Source: Myxococcales bacterium
GTDB taxonomy: Bacteria; Myxococcota_A; Polyangia; Polyangiales; Polyangiaceae
Reading direction: 5' to 3'
DNA: 64,000 bases
Assembly (NCBI GenBank): GCA_016720545.1
Contig: JADKKK010000034.1
Span: 248,001 to 312,000, forward strand
Under the pieces are notes generated by a model. That model worked only from the letters and a program-made list of their open reading frames with translations. It was not told where the DNA came from and did no database searches. A program made the position numbers and the translations under genes. Shown piece by piece: positions 45,800 through 54,941 of the stretch (position 1 is the first letter of the stretch; each line of letters opens with the position of its first letter).

Positions 45800-46756
45800 A
45801 TGTCCATCCAGTGGTTCCCGGGGCACATGACCCAGGCGCGGCGCGCGATCGCCGACGCCATGCCGGGGTGCGACGTCGTGGTGGAAGTGCTCGACGCGCG
45901 CATGCCCAGAGCGAGCGAGAACCCGCTGCTCGCGGATCTCCGCGGCGCGAAGCCGTGCGTCAAGATCCTCGGCAAGAGCGACCTCGCCGATCCGGAGGTC
46001 ACGACCGCTTGGCTCCAAGCTTTCGCCGAGCACCCCGAGCCGACGCGGTCCCACCCCGAGGGCTCGGTGCTCGCGTGCGCGCTGACGACCAAGCGCCCAG
46101 GCGAGCTCGCCGGGACGATCCACGCGCTCTGCGCGCGCCAAGTGCCGCATCGGAGCGCCGCCGGGAAGGCCATCCGCGCGATGATCGTCGGCATTCCGAA
46201 CGTCGGCAAGTCGACGATCATCAACACGCTGATGGGACGCAAGGTCGCCGCCGTAGGGGACAAGCCCGCGGTCACGAAGTCCACGCAGAAGGTCGTGCTG
46301 AAGAGCGGCCTCATGACCCTCCTCGACAACCCGGGCATCATGTGGCCACGCATCGACGATCCACGCGCGGCGCTCTGCCTCGCGTTCGGGGGCGCGATCC
46401 CCGAGACGGCGATCGACTTCGAGGAGGTAGGCATGTTCGGCGCCGGGCTTCTGCTCCAGCGCTACCCGGGGCTCGTGGTGGCCCGCTACAAGCTCGACAC
46501 GACGCCCGCCAGCGCGGAGGCCCTCCTCACCGAGATCGGGCGGCGCCGCGGCGGGCTCCGTAGCGGTGGCGTGGTCGATCTTCACAAGGCGGCGGACATC
46601 CTCATCCACGACTTTCGACAGGGGACGCTCGGGCGGATCAGCCTCGAGGGCCCGCGGCGCCCGGCGCCGCGCGCACCGGCGACGCCGGAAGGGACCGAGC
46701 CCTCCGTGGGCGCAGGGTCGTCCGCGCCCGCGCCTCCGTCCGGAGATCTCTCGTGA
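45800..46756 (+). CDS. rbgA: Ribosome biogenesis GTPase YlqF/RbgA
   Basis: A 318-residue circularly permuted GTPase for late 50S assembly. MSIQWFPGHMTQARRAI is diagnostic. The motifs occur in permuted order: G4 (LGKSDLAD) precedes G1 (GIPNVGKSTIINTLMG), then G2 (T in VTKSTQK) and G3 (DNPGIMWP). The C-terminal helical domain (KAADILIHDFRQGTLGRISLE) follows, then a Pro/Ala-rich tail that is longer than in Bacillus. The earlier open frame from 44966 is shadow. The GTG start of the next gene overlaps the stop. Confidence 0.95.
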   Translation: MSIQWFPGHMTQARRAIADAMPGCDVVVEVLDARMPRASENPLLADLRGAKPCVKILGKSDLADPEVTTAWLQAFAEHPEPTRSHPEGSVLACALTTKRPGELAGTIHALCARQVPHRSAAGKAIRAMIVGIPNVGKSTIINTLMGRKVAAVGDKPAVTKSTQKVVLKSGLMTLLDNPGIMWPRIDDPRAALCLAFGGAIPETAIDFEEVGMFGAGLLLQRYPGLVVARYKLDTTPASAEALLTEIGRRRGGLRSGGVVDLHKAADILIHDFRQGTLGRISLEGPRRPAPRAPATPEGTEPSVGAGSSAPAPPSGDLS

Positions 46757-47781
46757 CCCTCGCGCCCTTCGCTCGTGGGGTCGCGCTCGTCGCGCTGCTC
46801 GCGACCTCGAGCTGCCGACGCGACGAGGCCCGCCCGTTCCGCCCCGCCACCCCCGACGCGCTCTCTGCGACCCCGGCCGTCGCGACGGCGAGCGTTCCCC
46901 AGGGCTCCGGGGGATCCGTCTCGCAGGCCCCCCCACCCGCGCCCCCTCCACCCGCGACCACCGACGCGGCTCCCCCTCCCTCCGCGACGCCAAGCGCGCC
47001 CGTCATGCCCTCCGCGGGCTCCTCCGCGACGCCCTCCCCGAGCCCGGACGCTCCAGCGACGTGCCGTGGCGCGGCGCCAGCGCAAGGCACGACGCGAAGC
47101 GTCGGTGGGCGCACCTTCCACGTGTGGACGCCGGCGGCGTACGACGGCCGGCAGCGCCTGCCCGTCGTGGTCGTGTTCCACGGGTGGTACGCCACCGGAA
47201 AGGCGTTTCAGACGTGGTTCAAGATGGAAGAGCACGTCCGCGGCGAGGCCATCGTCGTCTACCCGGACGCGGCGGGCCCCATGTGGAGCCTGGTTGACGA
47301 GCGCGACACGACGTTCGTGGCCGGCCTCCTCGACGACGTCGCCGCGACGTATTGCGCCGACCGCGCGCGGGTCTTGGCGTTCGGGTTCAGCTTCGGTGGA
47401 AAGTTCACGCACAAGCTTGGCTGCACGAGCACGAAGCTCGTGAAGGCGATCGCCGTCGGCGACGGGAGCCTCGGGGGTGGCCTCGTCGGGTGCGGGAGCC
47501 TCCCAGTGCTGGTCACACACCGGACGCGCGACGACGACGAGCGCTTCGCGTGGGGCAAGACCGCTGCGGAGACCTGGGCGCGAGGCAACGGCTGCACGAG
47601 CGCGACGGATCCCATCGACCCCGCGCACGGCTGCGTCGCGTTCCGCGGGTGCAAGCCCGGGGCGCCCGTGACCTTCTGCGAAGACACCTACTTCAACCCG
47701 AGCTGGCCCCACGACTGGAACCACACGGTGCGCGAAGAGTACCGCGATCTCACCTGGGCGTGGTTCTCGAAGGTTCCATGA
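46753..47781 (+). CDS. Alpha/beta-hydrolase (PHB-depolymerase/feruloyl-esterase-like) lipoprotein
   Basis: A 342-residue lipoprotein (lipobox LLATSSC, Cys21) with a long Pro/Ala/Ser linker to about residue 105. The catalytic domain is LpqC-like: RTFHVWTPAAYDGRQRLPVVVVFHGW, then GFSFGG (nucleophile Ser in G-x-S-x-G), a possible Asp in THRTRDDDE and a late His in HDWNHTV. Several Cys residues may form disulfides. The substrate is unknown; polyester or ester hydrolysis at the cell surface is inferred. It overlaps rbgA as GTGA. Confidence 0.8.
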   Translation: MTLAPFARGVALVALLATSSCRRDEARPFRPATPDALSATPAVATASVPQGSGGSVSQAPPPAPPPPATTDAAPPPSATPSAPVMPSAGSSATPSPSPDAPATCRGAAPAQGTTRSVGGRTFHVWTPAAYDGRQRLPVVVVFHGWYATGKAFQTWFKMEEHVRGEAIVVYPDAAGPMWSLVDERDTTFVAGLLDDVAATYCADRARVLAFGFSFGGKFTHKLGCTSTKLVKAIAVGDGSLGGGLVGCGSLPVLVTHRTRDDDERFAWGKTAAETWARGNGCTSATDPIDPAHGCVAFRGCKPGAPVTFCEDTYFNPSWPHDWNHTVREEYRDLTWAWFSKVP

Positions 47782-47866
47782 GGCGGCTGCGGGGCAAGCT
47801 CGACCGCCGCGACCGAGAACGGGGCCTCGGACTTGCTTCCGGCGGCCGAAGAACGGATCATAGGCT

Positions 47867-49204
47867 GTGACGTTGCGTCGCTTCGCTTTCTTATCGGTCG
47901 CCTCGCTCGCCATCGCGCTGTCTCTCGGCGGGTGCCTGGGGGTGGCTGGCATCTCCGATTTCCGGGTGGACCCTTCGGTAACCACCGGGGACTCCGGCCT
48001 CGACGCCCCCCCCGACGCCCCGCCGGTCGCGGACGTCGGCGGTGACGTCGACGCCTCCGTCGACGCCTCCGTCGACGCGGACGCCGACGCGCCCGCAGTC
48101 CGCTCGCCGGGGCTCTCCTTCGTGTCCGTCCCGGGCACGGGGGTTGGCGTCGGCAAGGGGATCACGGTCACTCTCACGACACGCAACGAAATCGGGGATC
48201 CGGTGCCAAGGGTCGGCTCGCAGGTCGTCTTCACCGTGTCCGGGGGCACCAGCGTCGTCAGCGTCGGCGCCACGACGGACGTGGGCGACGGCACCTACAC
48301 GGCGGTGCTGACCGGCGTCACCCCGGGGACCAAGGCGCAGGTCACAGCGCTCCTCGACGGCGCCGCGCTCCGCACGACTCCCGCCTCACTGCGCGTCGTC
48401 AACCCGGTGTCCCTCGGCCTGACGTTCTCTCTCGACGCGAGCAACGTCGACCGCGGCGGCAACCCGGGCACCAAGCTCTGTCCTGCGACGGGCCCGACGC
48501 AGTGGGAGGACCTCGGGAGCGGCAGCACCATCTCGGGGGCGCTCCTCGGGTTCGCGGATCCATGCGGCGTGGGCTCCGGGTGGGAGGGCACGGGCACGGC
48601 CGCCGACCCGCACCGGCTCGCCTTCGACGGACTCGACGATCGCGTGTCGTTCGGGGCCGTGAACGACCTTCAGAAGTACACGATCATGACCTGGGCCCGG
48701 AAGACCGGGGACGGCACGCCGGGCAACACCGGCGCCTCCGGGCTCTTGAACGTCTTCCCGGTCGTGGCGAAGGGCGCGCCCGAAGCTGAGTCCGGCGCGC
48801 TCGACATCAACTACTACCTCGCGGTCTCCGACACGAACCGGATCGCGGTGGACTACGAGCACGTGGGCACGAGCATGAACGCGCCGCTCGTGGGCGGCAG
48901 CGTGCTCCGCGAGAGCGAGTGGTACATGCTCGCCACGACGCTGGACTCGGCCGCCGGGGCGCGCGCCGTGTACGTGAACGGCGCGGTCGACGGCTCCGCG
49001 CCCCCCGTGGCCGGGCCGGCGTCGGGCCTGTCGTCGGTGCTCGTGGTCGGCGGCGCCAACCGCAGCGACGGCACCGCAGAGGGGCGCTTTCGAGGCGACG
49101 TGGCCGTCGTGCTAACCTACGATCGCGCGCTCAGCGCCGCCGAGATCGAGGCCAACTGTCACGCCTTCTCGTCCCGCTTCGGGATGCGCTCGTGCAAGAA
49201 CTGA
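47867..49204 (+). CDS. Lipoprotein with Ig-like (invasin-type) and LamG/concanavalin domains
   Basis: A 445-residue lipoprotein from GTG 47867 (lipobox SLGGC, Cys23). An Asp/Ala-rich linker (SVDASVDADADAPAV in part) leads to a bacterial Ig-like domain at 85-185 (GKGITVTLTTRNEIGDPVPRV). The C-terminal 240 residues form a LamG/concanavalin-like domain: LAFDGLDDRVSFGAVNDLQKY, TIMTWARKTGD, WYMLATTLDS, AVYVNGAVDGS, DVAVVLTYDRALSAAEIEAN. This probably binds carbohydrate or another surface ligand. It is followed after 20 bp by the next envelope protein gene. Confidence 0.82.
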   Translation: MTLRRFAFLSVASLAIALSLGGCLGVAGISDFRVDPSVTTGDSGLDAPPDAPPVADVGGDVDASVDASVDADADAPAVRSPGLSFVSVPGTGVGVGKGITVTLTTRNEIGDPVPRVGSQVVFTVSGGTSVVSVGATTDVGDGTYTAVLTGVTPGTKAQVTALLDGAALRTTPASLRVVNPVSLGLTFSLDASNVDRGGNPGTKLCPATGPTQWEDLGSGSTISGALLGFADPCGVGSGWEGTGTAADPHRLAFDGLDDRVSFGAVNDLQKYTIMTWARKTGDGTPGNTGASGLLNVFPVVAKGAPEAESGALDINYYLAVSDTNRIAVDYEHVGTSMNAPLVGGSVLRESEWYMLATTLDSAAGARAVYVNGAVDGSAPPVAGPASGLSSVLVVGGANRSDGTAEGRFRGDVAVVLTYDRALSAAEIEANCHAFSSRFGMRSCKN

Positions 49205-49224
49205 TCTCGCCCCGAAGGAGTCCC

Positions 49225-50229
49225 GTGACGCCACGCCGCTTCGTCCTCGCCACCGCGATCGCCATCGCGCTGCAGAGCCTCGCGACCGCGAGCGTCGCGC
49301 GCGCGGACACGCCGTCGGCCTCCGACAGCGAGACGGCGCTCCAGCTCTTCAAAGAAGGCAAGGCGCTGCGTGACGTGAACGACTTCCAGGGCGCGCTCGG
49401 CAAGTTCCGCGCGGCGTACGCGCTCGTCGCGACGCCCATCACCGCGCTGGAGCTTGGTCGCACGTACGCGGCCCTGGGGAAGTTCGTGGAGGCTCGCGAG
49501 GTGCTGCTCGCGGTCTTCCGCCTGCCGGTGCTGCCGAACGAGTCGGCGCGCGGCGCCGAGGCCAGGCAAGACGCGGCGCAGCTGGCCACGAACCTTCGAG
49601 CTCGCATCGCCTCGATCACGGTCCGACCGCGAGGCCCGGTCGATCCGTTCCTCAAGCTGTGGATAGACGGCGCGCTGGTCCCGACCGACGCGGTCTCCGC
49701 GTCCCACCTGCTGAACCCCGGGAAGCACCGGCTCGTCATCGAGTCGCGCGGTCAGACCGTGCGCTCCGAGCTCACCGTCGGCGAGTCCGAGGCGCGCGAG
49801 GTCGAGATCGTCCTGCCGCCGCCGGGTACCCCGCCAGGTGAAGGGCCCGAGCCGCCGCCCGTGGCGCCGCCGCCGCCTCCACGCACACCGGAACCTGGGA
49901 GCAACACGCTCCGGAACACGCTTATTTTTGGCGGCTTCGGGGCCGCCCTGGCGGGTGTGGGTGTTGGCGCGGCGACGGGGCTGATGACCCTCTCGCGGGC
50001 CGACAAGCTCAAGGGGGTTTGCACGAGCGACGGGCGCTGCCCTCCCTCGGCGCAGGCCGATCTCGACGCGAGCTCCACGACGGGCACGGTGTCCACGGTC
50101 ATGTTCGGCGTCGCCATCGGCGGCGCCGCGCTGGGCCTCGCGGGCGTCTTCCTCACGACGGCAGAGCCTGTGAAGGTCGGCCAGGTCCGCCTCGTGCCCG
50201 CCGCTGGCGGCGTCTCCGGGACCTTCTGA
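49225..50229 (+). CDS. Envelope protein with TPR-like region and C-terminal membrane helices
   Basis: A 334-residue protein from GTG 49225 with GAAGGAG just upstream. A signal peptide (FVLATAIAIALQSLATASVARA) is followed by helical repeats (ETALQLFKEGKALRDVNDFQ, ALELGRTYAALGKFVEAREVL). A PEGA-like strand region comes next (KLWIDGALVPTDA, GKHRLVIESRGQ). Then a Pro-rich linker and two hydrophobic helices (TLIFGGFGAALAGVGVGAATG; VMFGVAIGGAALGLAGVFL). This organisation is frequent in Polyangia; function is unknown. It probably shares a transcript with the preceding LamG lipoprotein gene. Confidence 0.8.
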   Translation: MTPRRFVLATAIAIALQSLATASVARADTPSASDSETALQLFKEGKALRDVNDFQGALGKFRAAYALVATPITALELGRTYAALGKFVEAREVLLAVFRLPVLPNESARGAEARQDAAQLATNLRARIASITVRPRGPVDPFLKLWIDGALVPTDAVSASHLLNPGKHRLVIESRGQTVRSELTVGESEAREVEIVLPPPGTPPGEGPEPPPVAPPPPPRTPEPGSNTLRNTLIFGGFGAALAGVGVGAATGLMTLSRADKLKGVCTSDGRCPPSAQADLDASSTTGTVSTVMFGVAIGGAALGLAGVFLTTAEPVKVGQVRLVPAAGGVSGTF

Positions 50230-50230
50230 T

Positions 50231-50248
50231 CCCGCGAAGGCTCGCGGG
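50231..50248. terminator. Hairpin between convergent genes
   Basis: CCCGCGA (50231-50237) and TCGCGGG (50242-50248) form a perfect 7-bp stem with loop AGGC, right after the stop at 50229 and before the opposing stop at 50278. No T-run, so the terminator call is tentative. Confidence 0.4.
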
Positions 50249-50277
50249 CGACCTCGCCTGCGGCCGCGGCGCTGGCT

Positions 50278-51444
50278 CTACTTCTGGATCGTGCGCGTGA
50301 ACATCACCGCGCCGCGCGTGTCGATGAACTCGGCGGTGAGCGCGCGCCCTTCGACGACGATGTACACGAACCCGAGCTCGAGTGACTGAAAGTGGGTCGG
50401 GTTCGCGCCGGGCAGCGACGTAGGGCCCGAGCCCGCGCCGCTGACGATGAGCTCGGTGCCGGCGCACCGCGCCGAGAGCCACTGGAGGCTGTGGTCGTGG
50501 CCGGCGAGGTAGAGGTCGACCTTCCCGCAGATCTCCCCGTCGAGGTAGCTCTTGACGCCGTCGCCGCTCCAGATCGCCACGCCGCGCGCGCCCTCGTAGG
50601 AGCCCGCGTTCCCGTGCGGACCGTTCGAGAGGTAGGGGTGATGCCCGAAGGCGATCTTCCACGGCGCCTTCGAGCCCGCGATGAACCCCCGCATTTCGCG
50701 GCGCTGCGTGGCGTCGCGCCCGAACATGGCCGAGTTGGTCTCGAGATCGAACAGCTCGACGCCGCGGACAGTGAAGTGATGGTACGCGGCGGGGAGCTTC
50801 CACTTCTGCGAGCGGCGGGTGTAGTCGACCTCGTACTGTCCGCGCTCGAACTCGTCGCCGGAGCCATTTCCGCCGAAATCGTGGTTGCCGAGCGTAGGGT
50901 AGAAGGGCGCGTCCACGCCCGCGTAGGGCTCCTCGAAGAGCGCGCGCATGCGGGGATCGTCGGGTGACGCCAGCCCGCTCGGGTACACATTGTCGCCAAG
51001 CATCACCACGAAGTCGCACCCGCTCTTGCGGCACTGGTCGGCCATCGCGGCGCCGACGCGGCGCTGGCGGGCCGATCCGAGGCCGGTGTCGCCGACCGCG
51101 ATGAAGCGGACCGGGCCGTGGCCGGTGGCGCTCGCCGCATCACTCCCCACACCGGACGCCGCGCGCGCGTCGGCGGCGGCCCCTGCGTCGGCGACGATCG
51201 CGCGCGCCGCATCGGTCGCCGCTGCGGACGCCGCGTCGGCGCTCGCCGCGTCGAGCCCGGGCGAGGCCGAGGGTCGCGGGGCGGTCGCCGGCTCCGACGC
51301 GCGCCCGCAGTCACCGCACGCCGCGAGCACGGGGGCGAGCACGGGGGCGAGCAGGAGCGGCAACACGCGGCCCAGCGCGCGCCACGCTCGCGCTCTTGCA
51401 CCGAGGCGCGTGGGCCCCGTGCGTCGTCGGTCGCGCGCCGTCAT
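50278..51444 (-). CDS. Calcineurin-like metallophosphoesterase lipoprotein
   Basis: A 388-residue lipoprotein (lipobox VLAAC, about residue 43), then an Ala/Asp-rich linker. The catalytic domain holds the full set of metal-binding motifs: AVGDTG, MLGDNVYP, TLGNHDF, AFGHHPYL and LAGHDHSLQ. It is closest in look to type-5 acid phosphatases. Its ATG lies immediately after the stop of the Ser/Thr kinase gene on the same strand, so the two are co-transcribed; as the phosphatase is exported, it cannot simply reverse the kinase in the cytoplasm. The substrate is unknown. Confidence 0.88.
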   Translation of the reverse strand: MTARDRRRTGPTRLGARARAWRALGRVLPLLLAPVLAPVLAACGDCGRASEPATAPRPSASPGLDAASADAASAAATDAARAIVADAGAAADARAASGVGSDAASATGHGPVRFIAVGDTGLGSARQRRVGAAMADQCRKSGCDFVVMLGDNVYPSGLASPDDPRMRALFEEPYAGVDAPFYPTLGNHDFGGNGSGDEFERGQYEVDYTRRSQKWKLPAAYHHFTVRGVELFDLETNSAMFGRDATQRREMRGFIAGSKAPWKIAFGHHPYLSNGPHGNAGSYEGARGVAIWSGDGVKSYLDGEICGKVDLYLAGHDHSLQWLSARCAGTELIVSGAGSGPTSLPGANPTHFQSLELGFVYIVVEGRALTAEFIDTRGAVMFTRTIQK

Positions 51445-52911
51445 CTAGAAGATCGTCTCTTCGGGGGGCTTTCCCGGCCCCTTGCCGGTCCCGGTCGGCG
51501 GGGGCGGGGGATGCGGTTTCACGCTCACCTTCGGCCACGCCGTCGGCGTCGGGCTGGACGACGAGCCGCTGGGCGGGGTCGCGCTCGACTCCGCCGACGC
51601 CGTCGGGACGCTGGGGCCTACCGGGAGAGCCGCGGTCGCCGAGGGCGCGACCATCGCAGTTCCCACGGGCACCCCGGTCGCGAGCAGCGGCGGGGTCGCG
51701 CTCGCGCGCACCCCGTTCATCTGGCCGATCCCGTAGGCGGCTACGATGGCGAGGGCGATGCCCGCGGCGCCGAGGTAGACGAACACCGGCCGCACCGCGC
51801 GCTCCAGCGGGACCGCGGGCAGGTTCTCCGTGGTGTCGCTCGTGCTCAACCCGGGCGTCGACGACATGCGTACGCCACCGCCCTGCGCGCTCGAGAGGAT
51901 CTCGCGTGTCCGCGCCCGCGCGTCCGCGGCCGCGATGGCGTGCTCGACGATGAGCTGCCGCGCCCTCGCCGTGTGGGAGAGGTTGTCGAAGAAGAATTTC
52001 TCGATCTCCCAGTGCTCGGAGGGCAGCACGGCCTCTTCGAGCGCGGTGGCGAACTCGAGGGCCGTCGCGTAGCGCTGCGAAGGCTCGGCGTGGAGCGCGC
52101 GCTCCACCACCACCCGCAGCGGCTCGGGCACGGTGAGCGGGAGCGGGGCGAGCGGCTCGCCCGCCAGCTTACGGATGAGCCTCGCCGCGTCGTTTGGCCC
52201 GCTGTGGGGCTCCTTGCCCGACAGCATGAGGTACGCGACCGCCCCGAGCGACCAGATGTCGGAGCGACGGTCGACCGCGCTCCCCATGGCGTGCTCCGGC
52301 GCCATGTAGGGGATCTTGCCCTTCATGACGCCGTCGGCGGTCTCTGGAGTGAGGCGCTCGCGCGCCTTCGCGATCCCGAAGTCGATCAACATCGCCCGGC
52401 CACGATCGTTCACGAGGATGTTCTGCGGAGAGACGTCCCGGTGCACGAGCCCGAGCGGCTCGCCGTTCTCGTCGAGGAGCTCGTGGGCGGCGTGGAGGCC
52501 ACGGCACGTGTCGGCGATGATGCGCACCACGATCGGCGGCGGCACGACCTTGCCCGCATCGAAGAGCGCCTCGCAGAGCTGGTCGAGCGACTCTCCCGGG
52601 ACGTACTCGAGCACCAGGTAGGGAATGTCCCAGAGCTGGCCCACCTTGAGCGTCGCGGCGACGCTCGGGTGGTTGATGGCCGTGACGATCCGCGCTTCGT
52701 CGAGCATCATCGCGCGGAACTCTTGGTTCGCCGCGAGCTCCGGCAAGATGGTCTTTATCGCGACGAGGGCGTGCGGGTCGTCGGCGTGGGCGTAGCGCGC
52801 GAGCCACACGCTCGCCATGCCCCCCTGCCCGATCTTGCACAGCAGCTCGTACCCATCGAAACGGAAGCCCGGTTCGAGCAGCACGGCGGCGGGTGGCGGG
52901 ATCGAACGCAC
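51445..52911 (-). CDS. Transmembrane Ser/Thr protein kinase
   Basis: A 488-residue Hanks-type kinase from GTG 52911. Motifs are GQGGMASVW, LVAIKTI, LEYVPGESLDQL, LVHRDVSPQNIL, LIDFGIAK, IPYMAPEH and DIWSLGAVAYLM. A membrane helix lies at about 382-402 (PVFVYLGAAGIALAIVAAYGIG), and the outside part is a short Pro/Ser/Thr-rich tail ending in PPEETIF. Without a folded sensor domain, activation may be through partners. The upstream extension to 53094 is Arg-rich and looks non-coding. A tRNA-like sequence spans the chosen start. Confidence 0.88.
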   Translation of the reverse strand: MRSIPPPAAVLLEPGFRFDGYELLCKIGQGGMASVWLARYAHADDPHALVAIKTILPELAANQEFRAMMLDEARIVTAINHPSVAATLKVGQLWDIPYLVLEYVPGESLDQLCEALFDAGKVVPPPIVVRIIADTCRGLHAAHELLDENGEPLGLVHRDVSPQNILVNDRGRAMLIDFGIAKARERLTPETADGVMKGKIPYMAPEHAMGSAVDRRSDIWSLGAVAYLMLSGKEPHSGPNDAARLIRKLAGEPLAPLPLTVPEPLRVVVERALHAEPSQRYATALEFATALEEAVLPSEHWEIEKFFFDNLSHTARARQLIVEHAIAAADARARTREILSSAQGGGVRMSSTPGLSTSDTTENLPAVPLERAVRPVFVYLGAAGIALAIVAAYGIGQMNGVRASATPPLLATGVPVGTAMVAPSATAALPVGPSVPTASAESSATPPSGSSSSPTPTAWPKVSVKPHPPPPPTGTGKGPGKPPEETIF

Positions 52912-53086
52912 GACCCAGGCATTATCGCCCGCACAGCGTGAGACCGGCAAGCTCGCCTTGCGCCCGGTTAAGAAATCGCGCCCGCCGACCGCGGGTCGCG
53001 GCCTCGGGTCGCGGCGCGGCCGGGCTCGGGGGTCGCAACGCGCCGAGGCGGCCGGGCGGCCAGCGCTCGCGTGGTAGCGTGGGGAA

Positions 53087-53950
53087 ATGCCCAAGAAGCG
53101 CCCCGCCTACGCGCCGACCGCCCCAGGGGGTTCGCTCGCCCCCCTCGACCTCTCCGAGCACACCCTCGCCGACCTCGAGATCGAGGACGAGCGATCGCTG
53201 CGACATGTCTCCATCTACGCGGACTTAAAGGAAGTTATTGCGCAGAGTGGGTACACCTTCCTGGTCTTGCCGCCCTCCCTCGTGGGCCGCTGGGACCGCG
53301 CGCTGCTCCTGAACCTCACCTTCTGGGGGGCCACGGACGGGAGCGGCGCCCGCGTGGGAGGGGACATCCTCGTCGACCGTACCCTGCCCGCGGACGTGGT
53401 GGCGCACGTCGCGTGGCACCACCTGGCCGCCACGGCCCTGCACTCGTCCGGCCCCCCCTCGGCCGACGCCCTCTTCCTCGGAGAGGCGATCGCGAGCGCC
53501 TTCGACCTCTACCTCGTCGGCCGGCTCCTCGGGCACGCTCCAGCGTCGACTTTTCTCGAGACCCAGGTGCCCGCCATGGCCGAGGCCGCGGAGGCCGCCG
53601 GTCTCTCCGAGGCGGGCATCGACGCCTTGCTCAACGACGTGGCCCGGGCTCCCGAGGCCTCCTTCGAGTCGCTGCGGCAGCTCCTGTTCGACGCCACGCG
53701 CGCGCTCCTCCGGTGCCGGAGCGCCACCGACGGCCTCCGCGCCCTCGCGTCCTTCGACGAGCACCCCTTCGCGCCCCTGCTCCACCGCTACGAGCTGTCG
53801 AACTGGGTCCTCCACGCCCGCGCGTACGTGGCCGACCCCCTCGCGGCGGATCCCGCGGTCGAAGCCCTCGACCAGGCGCTCCGCGCCGCCCCCGACGCGG
53901 TGGAGCACCTGCGGGCGGCGTGGGTGGCTCCCGCGCTCCCGCGCGGCTAG
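53087..53950 (+). CDS. Conserved-looking hypothetical protein
   Basis: A 287-residue cytoplasmic protein, mostly helical. Residues 30-110 contain LADLEIEDERSLRHVSIYADL. The centre has DVVAHVAWHHLAATAL and, 30 residues on, FLGEAIASAFDLYLVGRLLG. The His cluster with a later Glu recalls gluzincin-like metal sites, but HExxH itself is absent, so this is only a hint. No family recognised. It precedes the GpsA-like gene by 47 bp on the same strand. Confidence 0.7.
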   Translation: MPKKRPAYAPTAPGGSLAPLDLSEHTLADLEIEDERSLRHVSIYADLKEVIAQSGYTFLVLPPSLVGRWDRALLLNLTFWGATDGSGARVGGDILVDRTLPADVVAHVAWHHLAATALHSSGPPSADALFLGEAIASAFDLYLVGRLLGHAPASTFLETQVPAMAEAAEAAGLSEAGIDALLNDVARAPEASFESLRQLLFDATRALLRCRSATDGLRALASFDEHPFAPLLHRYELSNWVLHARAYVADPLAADPAVEALDQALRAAPDAVEHLRAAWVAPALPRG

Positions 53951-53997
53951 CGATTTCCGGCGAGGCCTCCCCCTGGCGACCCGTGTAGTCTCCGGCC

Positions 53998-54933
53998 ATG
54001 GGAGCTCTCTCGGTGTGCGTGGTCGGCGGTGGTCACTGGGGCTTGGCGCTCGCGGCGGCGATCGGCCGCGCGGGCAATCGAGCGCTGATCGTCACGCGCC
54101 GCGCGGAGCTCACGCTCCCCGAGGGGTGTGAGCTCGCCGAGCTCGCCCGCGCCTGCGACGAGGCGAGGCTCGTCATCTTCGCGGTCCCGTCCCGGGCCGC
54201 GCGCGAGGCGGCCCGCCAGCTCGGCGATCACCTCGGGGGCCACCACTACGTCGTCCACGGAGTGCGCGGCTTGGTGGGTGACGGGCTCGAGACCGTGAGC
54301 GAGGTCCTCCGCCAAGAGACGCCCGCGCGGCGCGTCGGCGCCCTCGGTGGCCCCGTGCTCGAGCCCGATCTCCTGGCGGGCGCGCCCAGCGTGATGGTCA
54401 CCGGCGCTCGCTTCCCCGAGGTGAACGAGCTGCTCGCGGAGGCGTTCACCTCTCCGGCGCTTCGGCTGTATTCTACACACGATCTCCGCGGCCTGGAGTG
54501 GGCCTCCGCGCTCGTCGGGTGCGTCGCGATCGCCGCCGGGTACGCGCGCGGCTTGGGCGTCAACGCCGGGCTCGTGGCCGCGTTCATGACCCGCTCCATC
54601 CACGAAGCCGCACGCATCGCCGTGGCCGCCGGCGGGGAAGACCGCACGCTGCTCGGCCTCGCGGGCTACGGCGACCTGCTCGCCGCCGTCCTCGAGGACG
54701 AACGCCCCGAGATCGCCCTCGGGCGCGCGCTCGCGGGCGGAAAGACGGCCGCCGACGCGCTCGCCGAGGCGCGCCACTCGGTCGAGGCGGTGGAGCTCGT
54801 GCCGCGCATCCTGGCATGGTGCGAGCAGCGCGAGCTGCGGACCCCCATCTTTCGGGCGCTGGGCCTCGGGATCCTCGGCGGCCACCCTCCCGACACGTTG
54901 CTCCACCAGCTCATGACGATGCCCCATGTGTGA
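53998..54933 (+). CDS. Glycerol-3-phosphate dehydrogenase-like protein without catalytic lysines
   Basis: A 311-residue member of the NAD(P)H-dependent GpsA family by overall layout: SVCVVGGGHWGLALAAAIGRAG (Rossmann loop), VIFAVPSRAAREAA, YSTHDLRGLEWASAL, CVAIAAGYARGLGVNAGLVAA, MTRSIHEAARIA, LLGLAGYGDLL. In active enzymes a Lys follows the substrate loop (TKGLE in E. coli) and another lies in A(L/V)KN; here these positions are Arg90 (GVRGL) and Val173 (ALVGC). The SGP(T/S) loop is also altered (GGPVLEPD). It could be a sensor or act on another substrate. ATG 53998. A MITE-like copy starts 9 bp after its stop. Confidence 0.8.
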   Translation: MGALSVCVVGGGHWGLALAAAIGRAGNRALIVTRRAELTLPEGCELAELARACDEARLVIFAVPSRAAREAARQLGDHLGGHHYVVHGVRGLVGDGLETVSEVLRQETPARRVGALGGPVLEPDLLAGAPSVMVTGARFPEVNELLAEAFTSPALRLYSTHDLRGLEWASALVGCVAIAAGYARGLGVNAGLVAAFMTRSIHEAARIAVAAGGEDRTLLGLAGYGDLLAAVLEDERPEIALGRALAGGKTAADALAEARHSVEAVELVPRILAWCEQRELRTPIFRALGLGILGGHPPDTLLHQLMTMPHV

Positions 54934-54941
54934 GTAGCGAA

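Noticed and set aside
46582..48294. 570-codon minus-strand frame spanning three plus-strand genes
   Set aside because: It crosses gene boundaries and has no ribosome site or motif.
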